Of a stretch of 64,000 nt of DNA, positions 52,629 to 60,437 are shown in pieces; the stretch's first letter is position 1, and each line of letters begins with the position of its first letter. The stretch is from Fretibacter rubidus (GTDB lineage Bacteria > Pseudomonadota > Alphaproteobacteria > Caulobacterales > Maricaulaceae). The notes under the pieces were generated by a model, which was given only the letters and a program-made list of their open reading frames with translations, had not been told where the DNA came from and did not search any database. The stretch covers positions 2,790,001 to 2,854,000 of the forward strand of contig NZ_CP163423.1 in assembly GCF_041429785.1 (NCBI RefSeq), read 5' to 3'. The translations under genes were made by a program, and so were the position numbers.

Positions 52629-53552
52629 CTACTCCAGAATAGTTCGCAGCGTTGCCTGAAACGCATCCGCCTGATCCCATTGCACGAAATGAAAGCTGTC
52701 TTTGATTGTGTGCAAGGTGACGTCACCTGCTGCCGCATATTGGTCGGTATAAAGGCTCGTTAATTGCGCCTCTGTCACTGGCATGGCCGTGTCATAAGCC
52801 ATGATGACGTGAACGGGCCGTTGCAGCGCCGCTAAAATAGGGCGCAAATCGCTCGCCATTAATTCACCCATAATGGTGGCAACTGTGGCTTGGTCAGACG
52901 CCTCGCCCCAGGCTGTTAATTGCGGAATGGCACTTTGTGTTTTTGTCATTTGCGCAAGGCCCCTTGCTTGTTGGGCGTCAAAAAGCGCGCGGGGCATAGC
53001 GACCATTTGCTTAGCCATCATCGGGCCTGAGGCTTTGGCCTGCTCTGGGCTTGCGCCCGGCATGAAAAGTCCCGCGAGATAGGGGAGGCTATCGACAATG
53101 ACTATACTGTCTAATTTGTCTTGCGCCTCTATCGCCGCTTTTAAGCTGACAAAACCGCCCATAGAATGACCGACCAGAATTGTATCGTTCCCAGGGTTAG
53201 CATTTAAGTGGTCGAGCAAAGCGCGGGTTATCGTATCAGAATATGACCCTTCTGGTTCAAACGCCGCTGCGCCTGCGAACCCCCCGACTTGCACCAGGCG
53301 AATATCATTGTCGATAAAGGCCGCGACTGTGTCCTCCCAAACTGACGCACTTGACGCGAGGCCAGGGATAAACACAAGCGTCTGCCCATCGGGATTACCG
53401 TGTCGCGTGATGGTCAACACATCAGCCTGTGATGTTGTTACCTCCGTCGTGATATCTAGTGTTTGAGATGGACTTGCAGGCGTCTCCTTGGCTGCATTTG
53501 GCGCACAGGCAACCAGCAACCCCAAAAGGGCTGTTAAATATAAATGTTTCAT
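52629..53552 (-). CDS. α/β-hydrolase lipoprotein
   Basis: This 307-residue protein has a lipoprotein signal ending in LLVAC. The hydrolase fold shows the oxyanion segment LVFIPGLASSASVW, the nucleophile elbow LVGHSMGGFVS, an acid near AYDTAMPV and the histidine in DSFHFVQWD. It is an esterase or peptidase-like enzyme in the envelope; the substrate is not predictable. It starts 33 bases after the XRE gene stop and may share its promoter. Confidence 0.88.
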   Translation of the reverse strand: MKHLYLTALLGLLVACAPNAAKETPASPSQTLDITTEVTTSQADVLTITRHGNPDGQTLVFIPGLASSASVWEDTVAAFIDNDIRLVQVGGFAGAAAFEPEGSYSDTITRALLDHLNANPGNDTILVGHSMGGFVSLKAAIEAQDKLDSIVIVDSLPYLAGLFMPGASPEQAKASGPMMAKQMVAMPRALFDAQQARGLAQMTKTQSAIPQLTAWGEASDQATVATIMGELMASDLRPILAALQRPVHVIMAYDTAMPVTEAQLTSLYTDQYAAAGDVTLHTIKDSFHFVQWDQADAFQATLRTILE

Positions 53553-53585
53553 AACTGTCTCTTTTAAATTTAAATTTTTGAGGGT

Positions 53586-53783
53586 TTACGCATCATCAAT
53601 CGTGAACACGCTCTCCACGGGGGCCCCAAAAGCGCGGGCGATTTTTATGCCAAGCTCCAATGACGGGTCGAACCGGCCGCGTTCTATCGAGATGATGGAT
53701 TGGCGCGATACGCCGAGCCTTTCGGCTAAATCCTGTTGCGACCAGCCCTGTTCTTTGCGTAAATCTTTGACGGAATTTTCCAT
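53586..53783 (-). CDS. XRE-family HTH regulator
   Basis: This 65-residue Cro/C1-type protein consists almost only of its helix-turn-helix (QDLAERLGVSRQSIISIERG). Such short forms typically follow a small membrane gene and regulate it. Its ATG is 1 base after the stop of that gene here. Two TGTAAAG-type inverted repeats upstream of the pair are its probable binding sites. Confidence 0.92.
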   Translation of the reverse strand: MENSVKDLRKEQGWSQQDLAERLGVSRQSIISIERGRFDPSLELGIKIARAFGAPVESVFTIDDA

Positions 53784-53784
53784 C

Positions 53785-54192
53785 TTAGTAACGCCGTATC
53801 ACGATCGGTAGGCACAGCCCCCATAGCGCGATAAGCGCTGGTCCGACCCAGATGGTTGGCAAGGCTGGCACACCTGCATTTTCGGCAAAGCCCCAAATGG
53901 TCACAATCAAGCCGAGTATCATCGCGCCCAAGGCAAAAGCCTGCGCATGGATACGTTTATAAAATTCATCCATACGGCGATATTGGCGAATGATGGCCCA
54001 AAACCCGAGCAAAAGCGGAATAGCCGGAAGAACCTCAACCCATTCCGTACCCGTATGGGGCCGCGTCGCAATCACCCCCATTAATACGCCGACATAGGCC
54101 ACCATCGCCCCGCCAAATTCAAGGGTATAGGCGCGCATAGAGCCCAATCCCGATACGGCGTCATTGCCGCCTGTCTTTTTTACCTGTGTCAT
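53785..54192 (-). CDS. Four-helix membrane protein paired with the XRE regulator
   Basis: This 135-residue protein has four hydrophobic helices and the charged central stretch IIRQYRRMDEFYKRIHAQAFAL, a feature of small membrane proteins that occur in front of short XRE regulators. The function is unknown, perhaps a sensor partner of the regulator. It is the first gene of the operon; twin inverted repeats lie just upstream. Confidence 0.82.
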   Translation of the reverse strand: MTQVKKTGGNDAVSGLGSMRAYTLEFGGAMVAYVGVLMGVIATRPHTGTEWVEVLPAIPLLLGFWAIIRQYRRMDEFYKRIHAQAFALGAMILGLIVTIWGFAENAGVPALPTIWVGPALIALWGLCLPIVIRRY

Positions 54193-54207
54193 TTACGTCT
54201 CCTATTT

Positions 54208-54225
54208 TGTAAAGTGAGCTTTACA
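54208..54225. promoter_or_regulatory. XRE operator 1, TGTAAAG-N4-CTTTACA
   Basis: TGTAAAG (54208-54214) and CTTTACA (54219-54225) form a perfect 7-bp inverted repeat 16 bases before the start of the membrane/XRE pair. The position fits autorepression. Confidence 0.75.
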
Positions 54226-54240
54226 TAACAGGCTCAGATA

Positions 54241-54264
54241 AAATGTAAAGTCCATTTTACATTT
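54241..54264. promoter_or_regulatory. XRE operator 2, extended inverted repeat
   Basis: AAATGTAAA (54241-54249) pairs with TTTACATTT (54256-54264), 9-bp perfect arms around 6 bases. Aligned to operator 1 it reads TGTAAAG-N4-TTTTACA, one mismatch, 36 bp away centre to centre. It lies between the XRE pair and the divergent gene at 54308. Confidence 0.75.
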
Positions 54265-54307
54265 ATTTTTAGATTGGCCAATCAAGACCGCCGCGCTATC
54301 ACAGCTT

Positions 54308-54790
54308 ATGGAACCGATTATCCCAAGACAGCCTGCCAAGGCGGGCAATAGCAAAAATGGTGGGCGTCCCCCAAATACCGTTTTGTCGCGCGGGTTTTTG
54401 CGTTTTATCTTTACGGTCGCGCTTCTAACGGCACTGGGTACATTTGGCTTATCTGTTTATTTCCTTGTCGGTTTTGCCATGACTGATACGGGGATTTTGA
54501 CATTACTGTCCTCTGCGGCCCTTTGTTTTGGGGTCGGCGCGATGGGCTATCTTCCGACGACGATTATTACTTATTGGACGCGAAAAGAATTGCGCGGGGA
54601 CAGATCACGCGGGCGTTATTGGCTAGCCTTATTGCTGCTTCTGCCGTGGCTCGCACTGTCGATTATCTTGATATTTTATAGTGCTATGCCCCTAGTTTAC
54701 GGGGCAATCGCCCTGCTTATCACCTGCGTTTTATTACTCTGGCCGTTAGCTAGCATCCGCTCTGCGGGCAAAAGCCGCACATCAATGTGA
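54308..54790 (+). CDS. Small membrane protein of unknown function
   Basis: This 160-residue protein has a polar, proline-rich N-terminus (PRQPAKAGNSKNGGRPPN) and four hydrophobic helices. I recognise no domain. It is divergent from the XRE operon and could share control by operator 2, 44 bases from its start. Confidence 0.65.
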   Translation: MEPIIPRQPAKAGNSKNGGRPPNTVLSRGFLRFIFTVALLTALGTFGLSVYFLVGFAMTDTGILTLLSSAALCFGVGAMGYLPTTIITYWTRKELRGDRSRGRYWLALLLLLPWLALSIILIFYSAMPLVYGAIALLITCVLLLWPLASIRSAGKSRTSM

Positions 54791-54812
54791 TAAGCAATCA
54801 CAGTTAGTTGCA

Positions 54813-54843
54813 TTGAAAATTCGGGGTATTTGCGCTATATAAT
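54813..54843 (+). promoter_or_regulatory. Putative promoter of the lipoprotein gene
   Basis: TTGAAA (54813-54818) and TATATA (54836-54841, overlapping TATAAT at 54838-54843) are 17 bases apart. The gene at 54907 follows with an AAAGGAG ribosome site. Confidence 0.6.
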
Positions 54844-54906
54844 AGAGGCATGAGCCCAAGGGACGGGGTGGCCTGCAACCATTTTGCGCTTTAAAGGAGC
54901 CTTGAT

Positions 54907-55542
54907 ATGAAAACTATGCGTTTTCTTTTGATAACCGCGTCCGCTGCTATTTTAACGGCTTGCGCGACAGCAACACCGTATCAGCCCGCATCGGCCCCTG
55001 GGGCTTTTGATGGCTTTTCACAAACGATGATCGAAAATGACCGCGCGCGCGTGACCTTTGGCGGCAACTCATTGACCGACCGCGAAACGGTAGAGAATTA
55101 CCTTTTATACCGCGCCGCCGAAGTGGCCGTTGAACGCGGCTTTGATTATTTCTCTCTCGTGGAGCGTGACACAGAAGAAAAAACACGCGTTCGCGTGTCC
55201 CCCGGCGCAGGTTTTGGTGCGGGGTACGGTCGTGGGTTCCACAGCTTTGGGCGCTATGATCCGTTCTTTAATTATAATTTTTATCGCCCGCGTTACGGTT
55301 GGAGCCGCGCGCACCGCTTTTCCGCATTTTACGGACCACGCCGCGGCTTTGGCGGATTTGGACGATTTGGCTATGATCCGTTCTTTGACGATTACGATGT
55401 ACGCGAGATTACAAAATACCGCGCCACAGCGGAAATCAAACTTGGCAAAGGCCTGAAACCCAGCAGTGACACAGCCTTTAATGCACGAGAGGTTCTCCAA
55501 AACCTATCGAGCAGTATTACCTATCCAGAGCAAAAGACGTAA
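54907..55542 (+). CDS. CC0125/CC1285-family lipoprotein
   Basis: This 211-residue protein has a lipobox (ILTAC) and the family segment YLLYRAAEVAVERGFDYFSLV. The middle is rich in Gly, Phe, Tyr and Arg (GAGFGAGYGRGFHSFGRYD), probably flexible. The C-terminal part, EITKYRATAEIKLG and FNAREVLQNL, is conserved in the family named after Caulobacter CC0125 and CC1285. It is exported and lipid-anchored, of unknown function. A clear ribosome site, a promoter-like pair and a downstream terminator make it monocistronic. Confidence 0.9.
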   Translation: MKTMRFLLITASAAILTACATATPYQPASAPGAFDGFSQTMIENDRARVTFGGNSLTDRETVENYLLYRAAEVAVERGFDYFSLVERDTEEKTRVRVSPGAGFGAGYGRGFHSFGRYDPFFNYNFYRPRYGWSRAHRFSAFYGPRRGFGGFGRFGYDPFFDDYDVREITKYRATAEIKLGKGLKPSSDTAFNAREVLQNLSSSITYPEQKT

Positions 55543-55566
55543 GATTGCTCTATTACACCTAAAGAC

Positions 55567-55597
55567 AAAGCCGCTCCTGATGGGGCGGCTTTTTATT
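55567..55597 (+). terminator. Terminator of the lipoprotein gene
   Basis: AAAGCCGC (55567-55574) pairs with GCGGCTTT (55585-55592) and is followed by TTTATT. It begins 24 bases after the stop codon. Confidence 0.85.
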
Positions 55598-55603
55598 AGG
55601 AAG

Positions 55604-55663
55604 GACGCTGATATTAAGGGCGCTGATATTAAGGGCGCTGATAATAAGGACGTTGATAATACG
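55604..55663. repeat. Four 15-bp tandem repeats
   Basis: Units of the type GRCGCTGATAWTAAG follow each other at 55604, 55619, 55634 and 55649, with one to a few differences each. In one minus-strand frame they read as Tyr-Tyr-Gln-Arg-Pro pentads, with stops replacing Tyr in two copies. They lie just after the stop of the Gly-rich coiled-coil gene and may be a decayed C-terminal tail of it. Confidence 0.85.
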
Positions 55664-55669
55664 CCCGCT

Positions 55670-57226
55670 CTAAAAGCCGCCACCTGTTTTAAACCCTCCG
55701 CCGGAACGCCCGCCGCCAATTTTAAAACCGCCCGATCGACCCCCACCAAAACCGCCGCCTGAAGGGATGCGCGGCAAAGACCGTCTGGGCATGCGCGGCA
55801 ATGAGGTACGCGATGTGCGGCGACGCGAACGGCCCCCGCCCCATCCACCCGAACTGCCACCAGACCGTCCCCCAAAACCACCTGTATTACGCGGCAGGCG
55901 CAAGCCTTCGGTCCAATCAATGCCGCCAAAATCAGTATCCGAGTAGCGTTTAATCGTGCGTTGCGCGCGTTCCAATGTGCGCCATAAATCATTCCCTGAT
56001 ATGGCCCCGACCAAGAGTTGCCCCAGAACCCGCATAATCAAATCATCATTTTTGAACGTTGACGACGGTGCATCGTAGCGGCGGGATTTAAACCGCGCCC
56101 GAACAGCCTCAAGCTCTTTTTGTGTACGTTGATATTTTTTCAAAAGCTTATCAGCTTCGGCTTTGTCGTCGGATAAATCCTCTGACGCCTCGGCCATATT
56201 ACGGAGCGCTTCTATGGCGCGGTCATCATCGCGGGTCTGCGTTTGCGCGGCCAATCGGGATAAATCACGACGTTTTAAGCCTTGCAGGTGATTAGTTAGC
56301 GCCGTCATCGCCTCGGCCATCGCCCCTGTTTCGCCTGCGCTAATCGCGGCCAAATGCGCTGACGTCTTTTCAAGCCCGCTTTCGGCTTTTGTTATGTCCG
56401 CGTCTATACTCTCTAATTCCGCTTGGGCGTCAAGCGAAGCTTTCTTCATGGCATTTACGCCGTCCGTCTCTAGGCGTTGCGCCTCAATGGCTTGCAAGCC
56501 CTTTTGTTCGATCTCTATCTGGTCATGCAAATAATCGACATGAGAGGCGAGCCGTTTGGGAATATCGGTTAGCCGCCGATAATTTTCGGCCGCGTCACGG
56601 TAATTTGCAATACGGGCTACCCAACTATCCAGCGCCTTTGTCAGGACCCACCCTTTATGATGTTTTGTGCCGTAGCCGCGTTTTTGCAAATAGCTAAAGA
56701 ACGCATCCTCCCGATAAGGCTTGCCTTTCGCGACCTCATCTTCACGGGCAAGCGCGAGCTTCTCTTCGGCGCGAACGACTGTTGCCTCGGCGGCCTCAAC
56801 TTTATCAATTTGCGCTTGATAGGCCGGGTCTTTTAACAAAGCGGCTTCTGACGTTGCTGCGGCTTTATCGTAATCATCAATGGCTTTGGTCACGCGCTTT
56901 TCTTGTTTGCGGCGGGCGTCTTCAATCGCGCGCAGCGATGTCTCTGCTTCTGTCACCGCAGCCAGCGCGTCGGCTTCTTCGATTTTATGCGCGTCCAGAT
57001 ATTTTTCTAATTGACGGTCAATATAGCCCAACTCTCCGCCGCCGCCGTCTTTAATCAGGTCAAGACGGTCTTGCGCGATTTGGGCAAAGCTCTCGGCCTC
57101 ACGCGCGCGGGTTTTGGCCAAGGCCTCTGACGCGCGGCGCGATAAATCGCTAGCTTCCGACACTGCGCCGCGCGCTTGGCGAAGCGCGGCGTCAATTTGG
57201 TGTAAGGTCTTAAGTCCGCTTGCCAT
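55670..57226 (-). CDS. Coiled-coil protein with Gly/Arg/Ser-rich tail
   Basis: This 518-residue protein is mostly long charged helices (about 1-400; EEADALAAVTEAETSLRAIE, ADKLLKKYQRTQKELEAVRA) that form coiled coils. A short globular part (NDDLIMRVLGQLLVGAISGN) precedes a tail of about 80 residues dominated by Gly, Arg and Ser (GGFGGRSGGSSGGWGGGRSR). There is no signal peptide or transmembrane helix. It is the last gene of a three-gene run with the DUF6384-like and TelA-like proteins, starting 6 bases after the former. The function is unknown; the helices suggest a scaffold or filament. Confidence 0.75.
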   Translation of the reverse strand: MASGLKTLHQIDAALRQARGAVSEASDLSRRASEALAKTRAREAESFAQIAQDRLDLIKDGGGGELGYIDRQLEKYLDAHKIEEADALAAVTEAETSLRAIEDARRKQEKRVTKAIDDYDKAAATSEAALLKDPAYQAQIDKVEAAEATVVRAEEKLALAREDEVAKGKPYREDAFFSYLQKRGYGTKHHKGWVLTKALDSWVARIANYRDAAENYRRLTDIPKRLASHVDYLHDQIEIEQKGLQAIEAQRLETDGVNAMKKASLDAQAELESIDADITKAESGLEKTSAHLAAISAGETGAMAEAMTALTNHLQGLKRRDLSRLAAQTQTRDDDRAIEALRNMAEASEDLSDDKAEADKLLKKYQRTQKELEAVRARFKSRRYDAPSSTFKNDDLIMRVLGQLLVGAISGNDLWRTLERAQRTIKRYSDTDFGGIDWTEGLRLPRNTGGFGGRSGGSSGGWGGGRSRRRTSRTSLPRMPRRSLPRIPSGGGFGGGRSGGFKIGGGRSGGGFKTGGGF

Positions 57227-57232
57227 ATCCGC

Positions 57233-58180
57233 CTACCATTCTGTGATGAAACCCGTGGCGAAATTTTCTGCCCCAGATATCGTCAGTTCAGGTAAATCCA
57301 GCCCGCGTTGTTTAACGCCCAAGATATCGTCTTGGATAATCTGGTCATCTTTCTTATCTGCCGCCACACGGTTGAAAACAGATTGCGGCACGCGCACACC
57401 AAATTTTGTCACGCGTTCGACACGTTGATAATCTTCGTCTTCCACATCCACGGACAAAACATTACCCGCCGCGTCAATGGCCTCAACAATCAAATAGAAA
57501 TTTTGCACGGCCGCATCATCGCGGCTATCCAAATAAACGCCGCTGGCCTCGTTATAGCGCGAGACTATCCGCATGGTATAACTTTGGTTCAACGTGCGGG
57601 CAAAGTTTTCCAAAGCCTCTACCGCCGTTTCCGCCCGCCCGACGTCGCGGTCTGATAGTGCCGTTTGCCCCAGCGCGAAGAGGTCATCGGCTCGCGTTTT
57701 CAAACCATCAGTCGCGGCCAAGTCTTTGGCTGTGTTATAGGCCGCAGAGAGTTGAGCAGGCAGATCTTGCGTTAAGAGCTGCTCTGTCTTGGACGCATTG
57801 AGTTGTGCTGGCCTAACAAAACCAACGTAATTGACCGCAGTAACAGACCCCAAAATAAAAGCCAGAGTATAAAAGAGCGGCAACCACTTACGGCGGCGGA
57901 TATAAAGACCCGCAAGTTTTGTAGACAATCCTGGCTTGGGTGGATGATAGGCAAAGCGCTCATTTTCCAGCGCCATAACGCCGTCCATTAACACGCTATC
58001 GGGGACCTCTATGCCTTGGGCTTTGTAAATCCCGCGCAGACGATCAATCAAGTCTTCGCGCCGTTCCACGCTGGCCATATCACGCGCAACCAGCGCCCTA
58101 TCATGGCGGATTGTATCCACCACATCCATGGCCAGCATAACATCATCAAGATGATGTGGTTTTTCAAAGACGTCGGTCAC
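57233..58180 (-). CDS. DUF6384-like membrane-anchored protein
   Basis: This 315-residue protein starts at GTG (58180). It has a helical cytoplasmic N-terminus (HLDDVMLAMDVVDTIRHD), one transmembrane helix near residue 100 (WLPLFYTLAFILGSVTAV), and a periplasmic part with coiled-coil character followed by a β-rich end (NFYLIVEAIDAAGNVLSVDV). I believe the family is DUF6384, but that is recalled rather than searched. It lies 19 bases after the TelA-like gene and 6 bases before the coiled-coil gene, so the three are probably one transcript. Confidence 0.72.
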   Translation of the reverse strand: MTDVFEKPHHLDDVMLAMDVVDTIRHDRALVARDMASVERREDLIDRLRGIYKAQGIEVPDSVLMDGVMALENERFAYHPPKPGLSTKLAGLYIRRRKWLPLFYTLAFILGSVTAVNYVGFVRPAQLNASKTEQLLTQDLPAQLSAAYNTAKDLAATDGLKTRADDLFALGQTALSDRDVGRAETAVEALENFARTLNQSYTMRIVSRYNEASGVYLDSRDDAAVQNFYLIVEAIDAAGNVLSVDVEDEDYQRVERVTKFGVRVPQSVFNRVAADKKDDQIIQDDILGVKQRGLDLPELTISGAENFATGFITEW

Positions 58181-58199
58181 AGCATCCGTTCCGAAAGAC

Positions 58200-59375
58200 C
58201 TAGATCAAGCCCAAGGTTGACGCAGCCCCTGTTTCCGCAAGGCGGGCAAGGCGGCGCTTGCCGTCCTCGACAATTTCGCGAATTTCGGTTGAATTATCCG
58301 TTGCCATAACGCGCATTTCCGCGATGATGTCTTGAGAGCGTTCTTGATAGGCCACGACAGCATCGAGTAATTTCTTGACCGCTGCGGCAGAGACAGTCGG
58401 GCCATAACCCGCTTTAATCGCGGCTTCCTGCACGCTGTCGCCCACCTCCGCCAAAACCTCTAGGCTATCTTCAATACCTTTTTTCATAGCATTTAATGTC
58501 TGCGTGCTTTCGTGTAATCCGTGCATCCCCGTTAGGGTCGCAGACAGGGCGGTCAGCACAACTTCATTGGTGCCAAAGAAAGAAATGGACTGCGCATAGA
58601 CACGTTCTTTGGCGTTACGCATTTGCACAAGGCGCGACATAACCACTTCGGATGTATTGTAACCCACGGTCAGATTATCCGATAAATCTTTGGCGACTTG
58701 GTAACGCTTATCCGCATTTTGCAAGGCCCGCAAGGCTTCGTCGCGTTTCAGTTCCAACTTGGCCCGGGCCCCTTGGTCGTCACCACTAAAACCTTCCACG
58801 GCATCAACAGCTGCGCCGACTTTGTTCTTGGCTGTTTCCAGTTGCTTGGTCGCTTTTTTCAAAACATCAAAAGACAGCACTTCGGAATTTTTCATCGCAC
58901 CGCGAAAATCCATATAGGCTTCAAGAATTAATTGTTCGCGTTCAATTTGGTTTTTTGTTTCCTCGGCGACATCCAGATAAAGGTCTTTGATCTTGCCAAA
59001 ACGTGACGCAATAGAGCCGCGTGTCATCTTCATCCAAATATTGGACATCCGTTCCATCGTGTTAATGCGACCATCGGCATATTGATCGACCAACATTTTG
59101 CTGTCATCACGAATGGAATTGAACGCGGTGGTGATACCCTCATAACGTTCTGCGACTTTAATGCCGCTGACTTGTTCGCGCACGACTTCGTTAAAATAGC
59201 TTGCCTGATCCAAGGTCCGTGCAATGGCGGCGACTTTGTCGGGGTCAAGGTCACTAATCTGGTTAAGCAGCGTGATAATCGGAACGGGGTCGCTCTCGCC
59301 TTTTAACAAGCCCAATTCGCGCAATCCCCCCAAAGCTTTGTCTAAATATTGCAGCGTGCTTAACGTCTTGGCCAT
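58200..59375 (-). CDS. TelA/KlaA-like helical protein (toxic-anion-resistance type)
   Basis: From the ATG at 59375 (GGAGAG ahead) the protein has 391 residues and is almost entirely helical. It resembles the TelA/KlaA family in length, in the mid-protein helical repeats (LEAYMDFRGAMKNSEVLSF; AKLELKRDEALRALQNADK) and in the C-terminal VVAYQERSQDIIAEMRVMA-type helices. TelA-like proteins are linked to tellurite and anion stress and to envelope maintenance, without a known mechanism. It heads the three-gene run. Confidence 0.68.
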   Translation of the reverse strand: MAKTLSTLQYLDKALGGLRELGLLKGESDPVPIITLLNQISDLDPDKVAAIARTLDQASYFNEVVREQVSGIKVAERYEGITTAFNSIRDDSKMLVDQYADGRINTMERMSNIWMKMTRGSIASRFGKIKDLYLDVAEETKNQIEREQLILEAYMDFRGAMKNSEVLSFDVLKKATKQLETAKNKVGAAVDAVEGFSGDDQGARAKLELKRDEALRALQNADKRYQVAKDLSDNLTVGYNTSEVVMSRLVQMRNAKERVYAQSISFFGTNEVVLTALSATLTGMHGLHESTQTLNAMKKGIEDSLEVLAEVGDSVQEAAIKAGYGPTVSAAAVKKLLDAVVAYQERSQDIIAEMRVMATDNSTEIREIVEDGKRRLARLAETGAASTLGLI

Positions 59376-59424
59376 AGGTCTCTCCACCGAAAATATACTT
59401 TTAAGTTGGTATGACTATAGAGCG

Positions 59425-60390
59425 CTACAGCCATTTCAACAATCGGAATATCAATAGCTGGATAAGGCCGATGACAACAACGATCGCCGTGACATACCAA
59501 AACCCATTTCCGTTTTCGACCCACGGCATGCCGCCCACATTAATCCCCATCATGCCCGATATCAAACCCAGCGGCAGGAAGATGGCCGCCACCACAGAAA
59601 GTAACATCATATTACGGTTCATTTGTTCGGCCCGTTGATCGGTCAATTGGTCTTTGACGATGGCGCAGCGTTCACGCACAGCGTCCAACTCTTCATTCAC
59701 ACGCGTCGCTTGATCGGCGGCTTCGCGCACACGCAGGCGGTCATCGTCAGTAATAAAGTCAACATTTTGCAGCGTCAGAGAATTTAACGCGTCACGTTGC
59801 GGGGCCATATAGCGGCGTAGTAAAATTGACTCGCGGCGGAGCTCTGAAAGCTTCGAAACATCAAGCCAGTTTTTAGGATCATCAATTTGTTCTTCCAGCG
59901 CGTCGACCTGTTCATTGATTTCAATGATTGTCGGGTTCATGCGTTCGGTTAGCATTAAGGCAAAATTGGCTAAAAATGTACCCGTCGTAACAGGCGCATT
60001 ATGCCGCTGAAGTCGCTCGGCCATATCGCGTGTCGCGCGCAGGGGACGACGCTCAACAGAAATAACGCGGTCCTCTTGAATAAAAAATCGTATGCCGACC
60101 ATATCTTCAGGCGCAGCGCCAGGATTGAGATTAACACCGCGAAGGTTCATCAAAATAGCATCATCATGCACAATTGTGCGCGGGCGACTATCATCAGCCA
60201 ATAATGTGCGTGTGGCCACGTTATCCACATCAACATCAGCGGTCAGCCATGTCCGTGTATCGGCATGAAGGGCATCAAAATGAAGCCAGACATAGTGCCC
60301 CTTTGGCGGGTGATAATTTATATCTGTGTTTGATAGCGGGGATGCGTGCCCTTTGGCATCCACCTCATAACTAAATAACAATGCGCTCAT
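59425..60390 (-). CDS. CorA/ZntB-family divalent-cation transporter
   Basis: This 321-residue protein has a long cytoplasmic funnel domain and two C-terminal transmembrane helices. The selectivity loop reads SGMMGINVGGMPW, a GIN version of the GMN motif, as seen in ZntB-type zinc/proton transporters. The C-terminal basic tail (FRLLKWL) is usual for the family. The gene follows the pabBC cluster on the same strand with a 47-base gap. Confidence 0.92.
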   Translation of the reverse strand: MSALLFSYEVDAKGHASPLSNTDINYHPPKGHYVWLHFDALHADTRTWLTADVDVDNVATRTLLADDSRPRTIVHDDAILMNLRGVNLNPGAAPEDMVGIRFFIQEDRVISVERRPLRATRDMAERLQRHNAPVTTGTFLANFALMLTERMNPTIIEINEQVDALEEQIDDPKNWLDVSKLSELRRESILLRRYMAPQRDALNSLTLQNVDFITDDDRLRVREAADQATRVNEELDAVRERCAIVKDQLTDQRAEQMNRNMMLLSVVAAIFLPLGLISGMMGINVGGMPWVENGNGFWYVTAIVVVIGLIQLLIFRLLKWL

Positions 60391-60437
60391 AGGACCCTCC
60401 GGTGACGTAAGAGCATAGCCGATTGAGGCGCGCAGTT

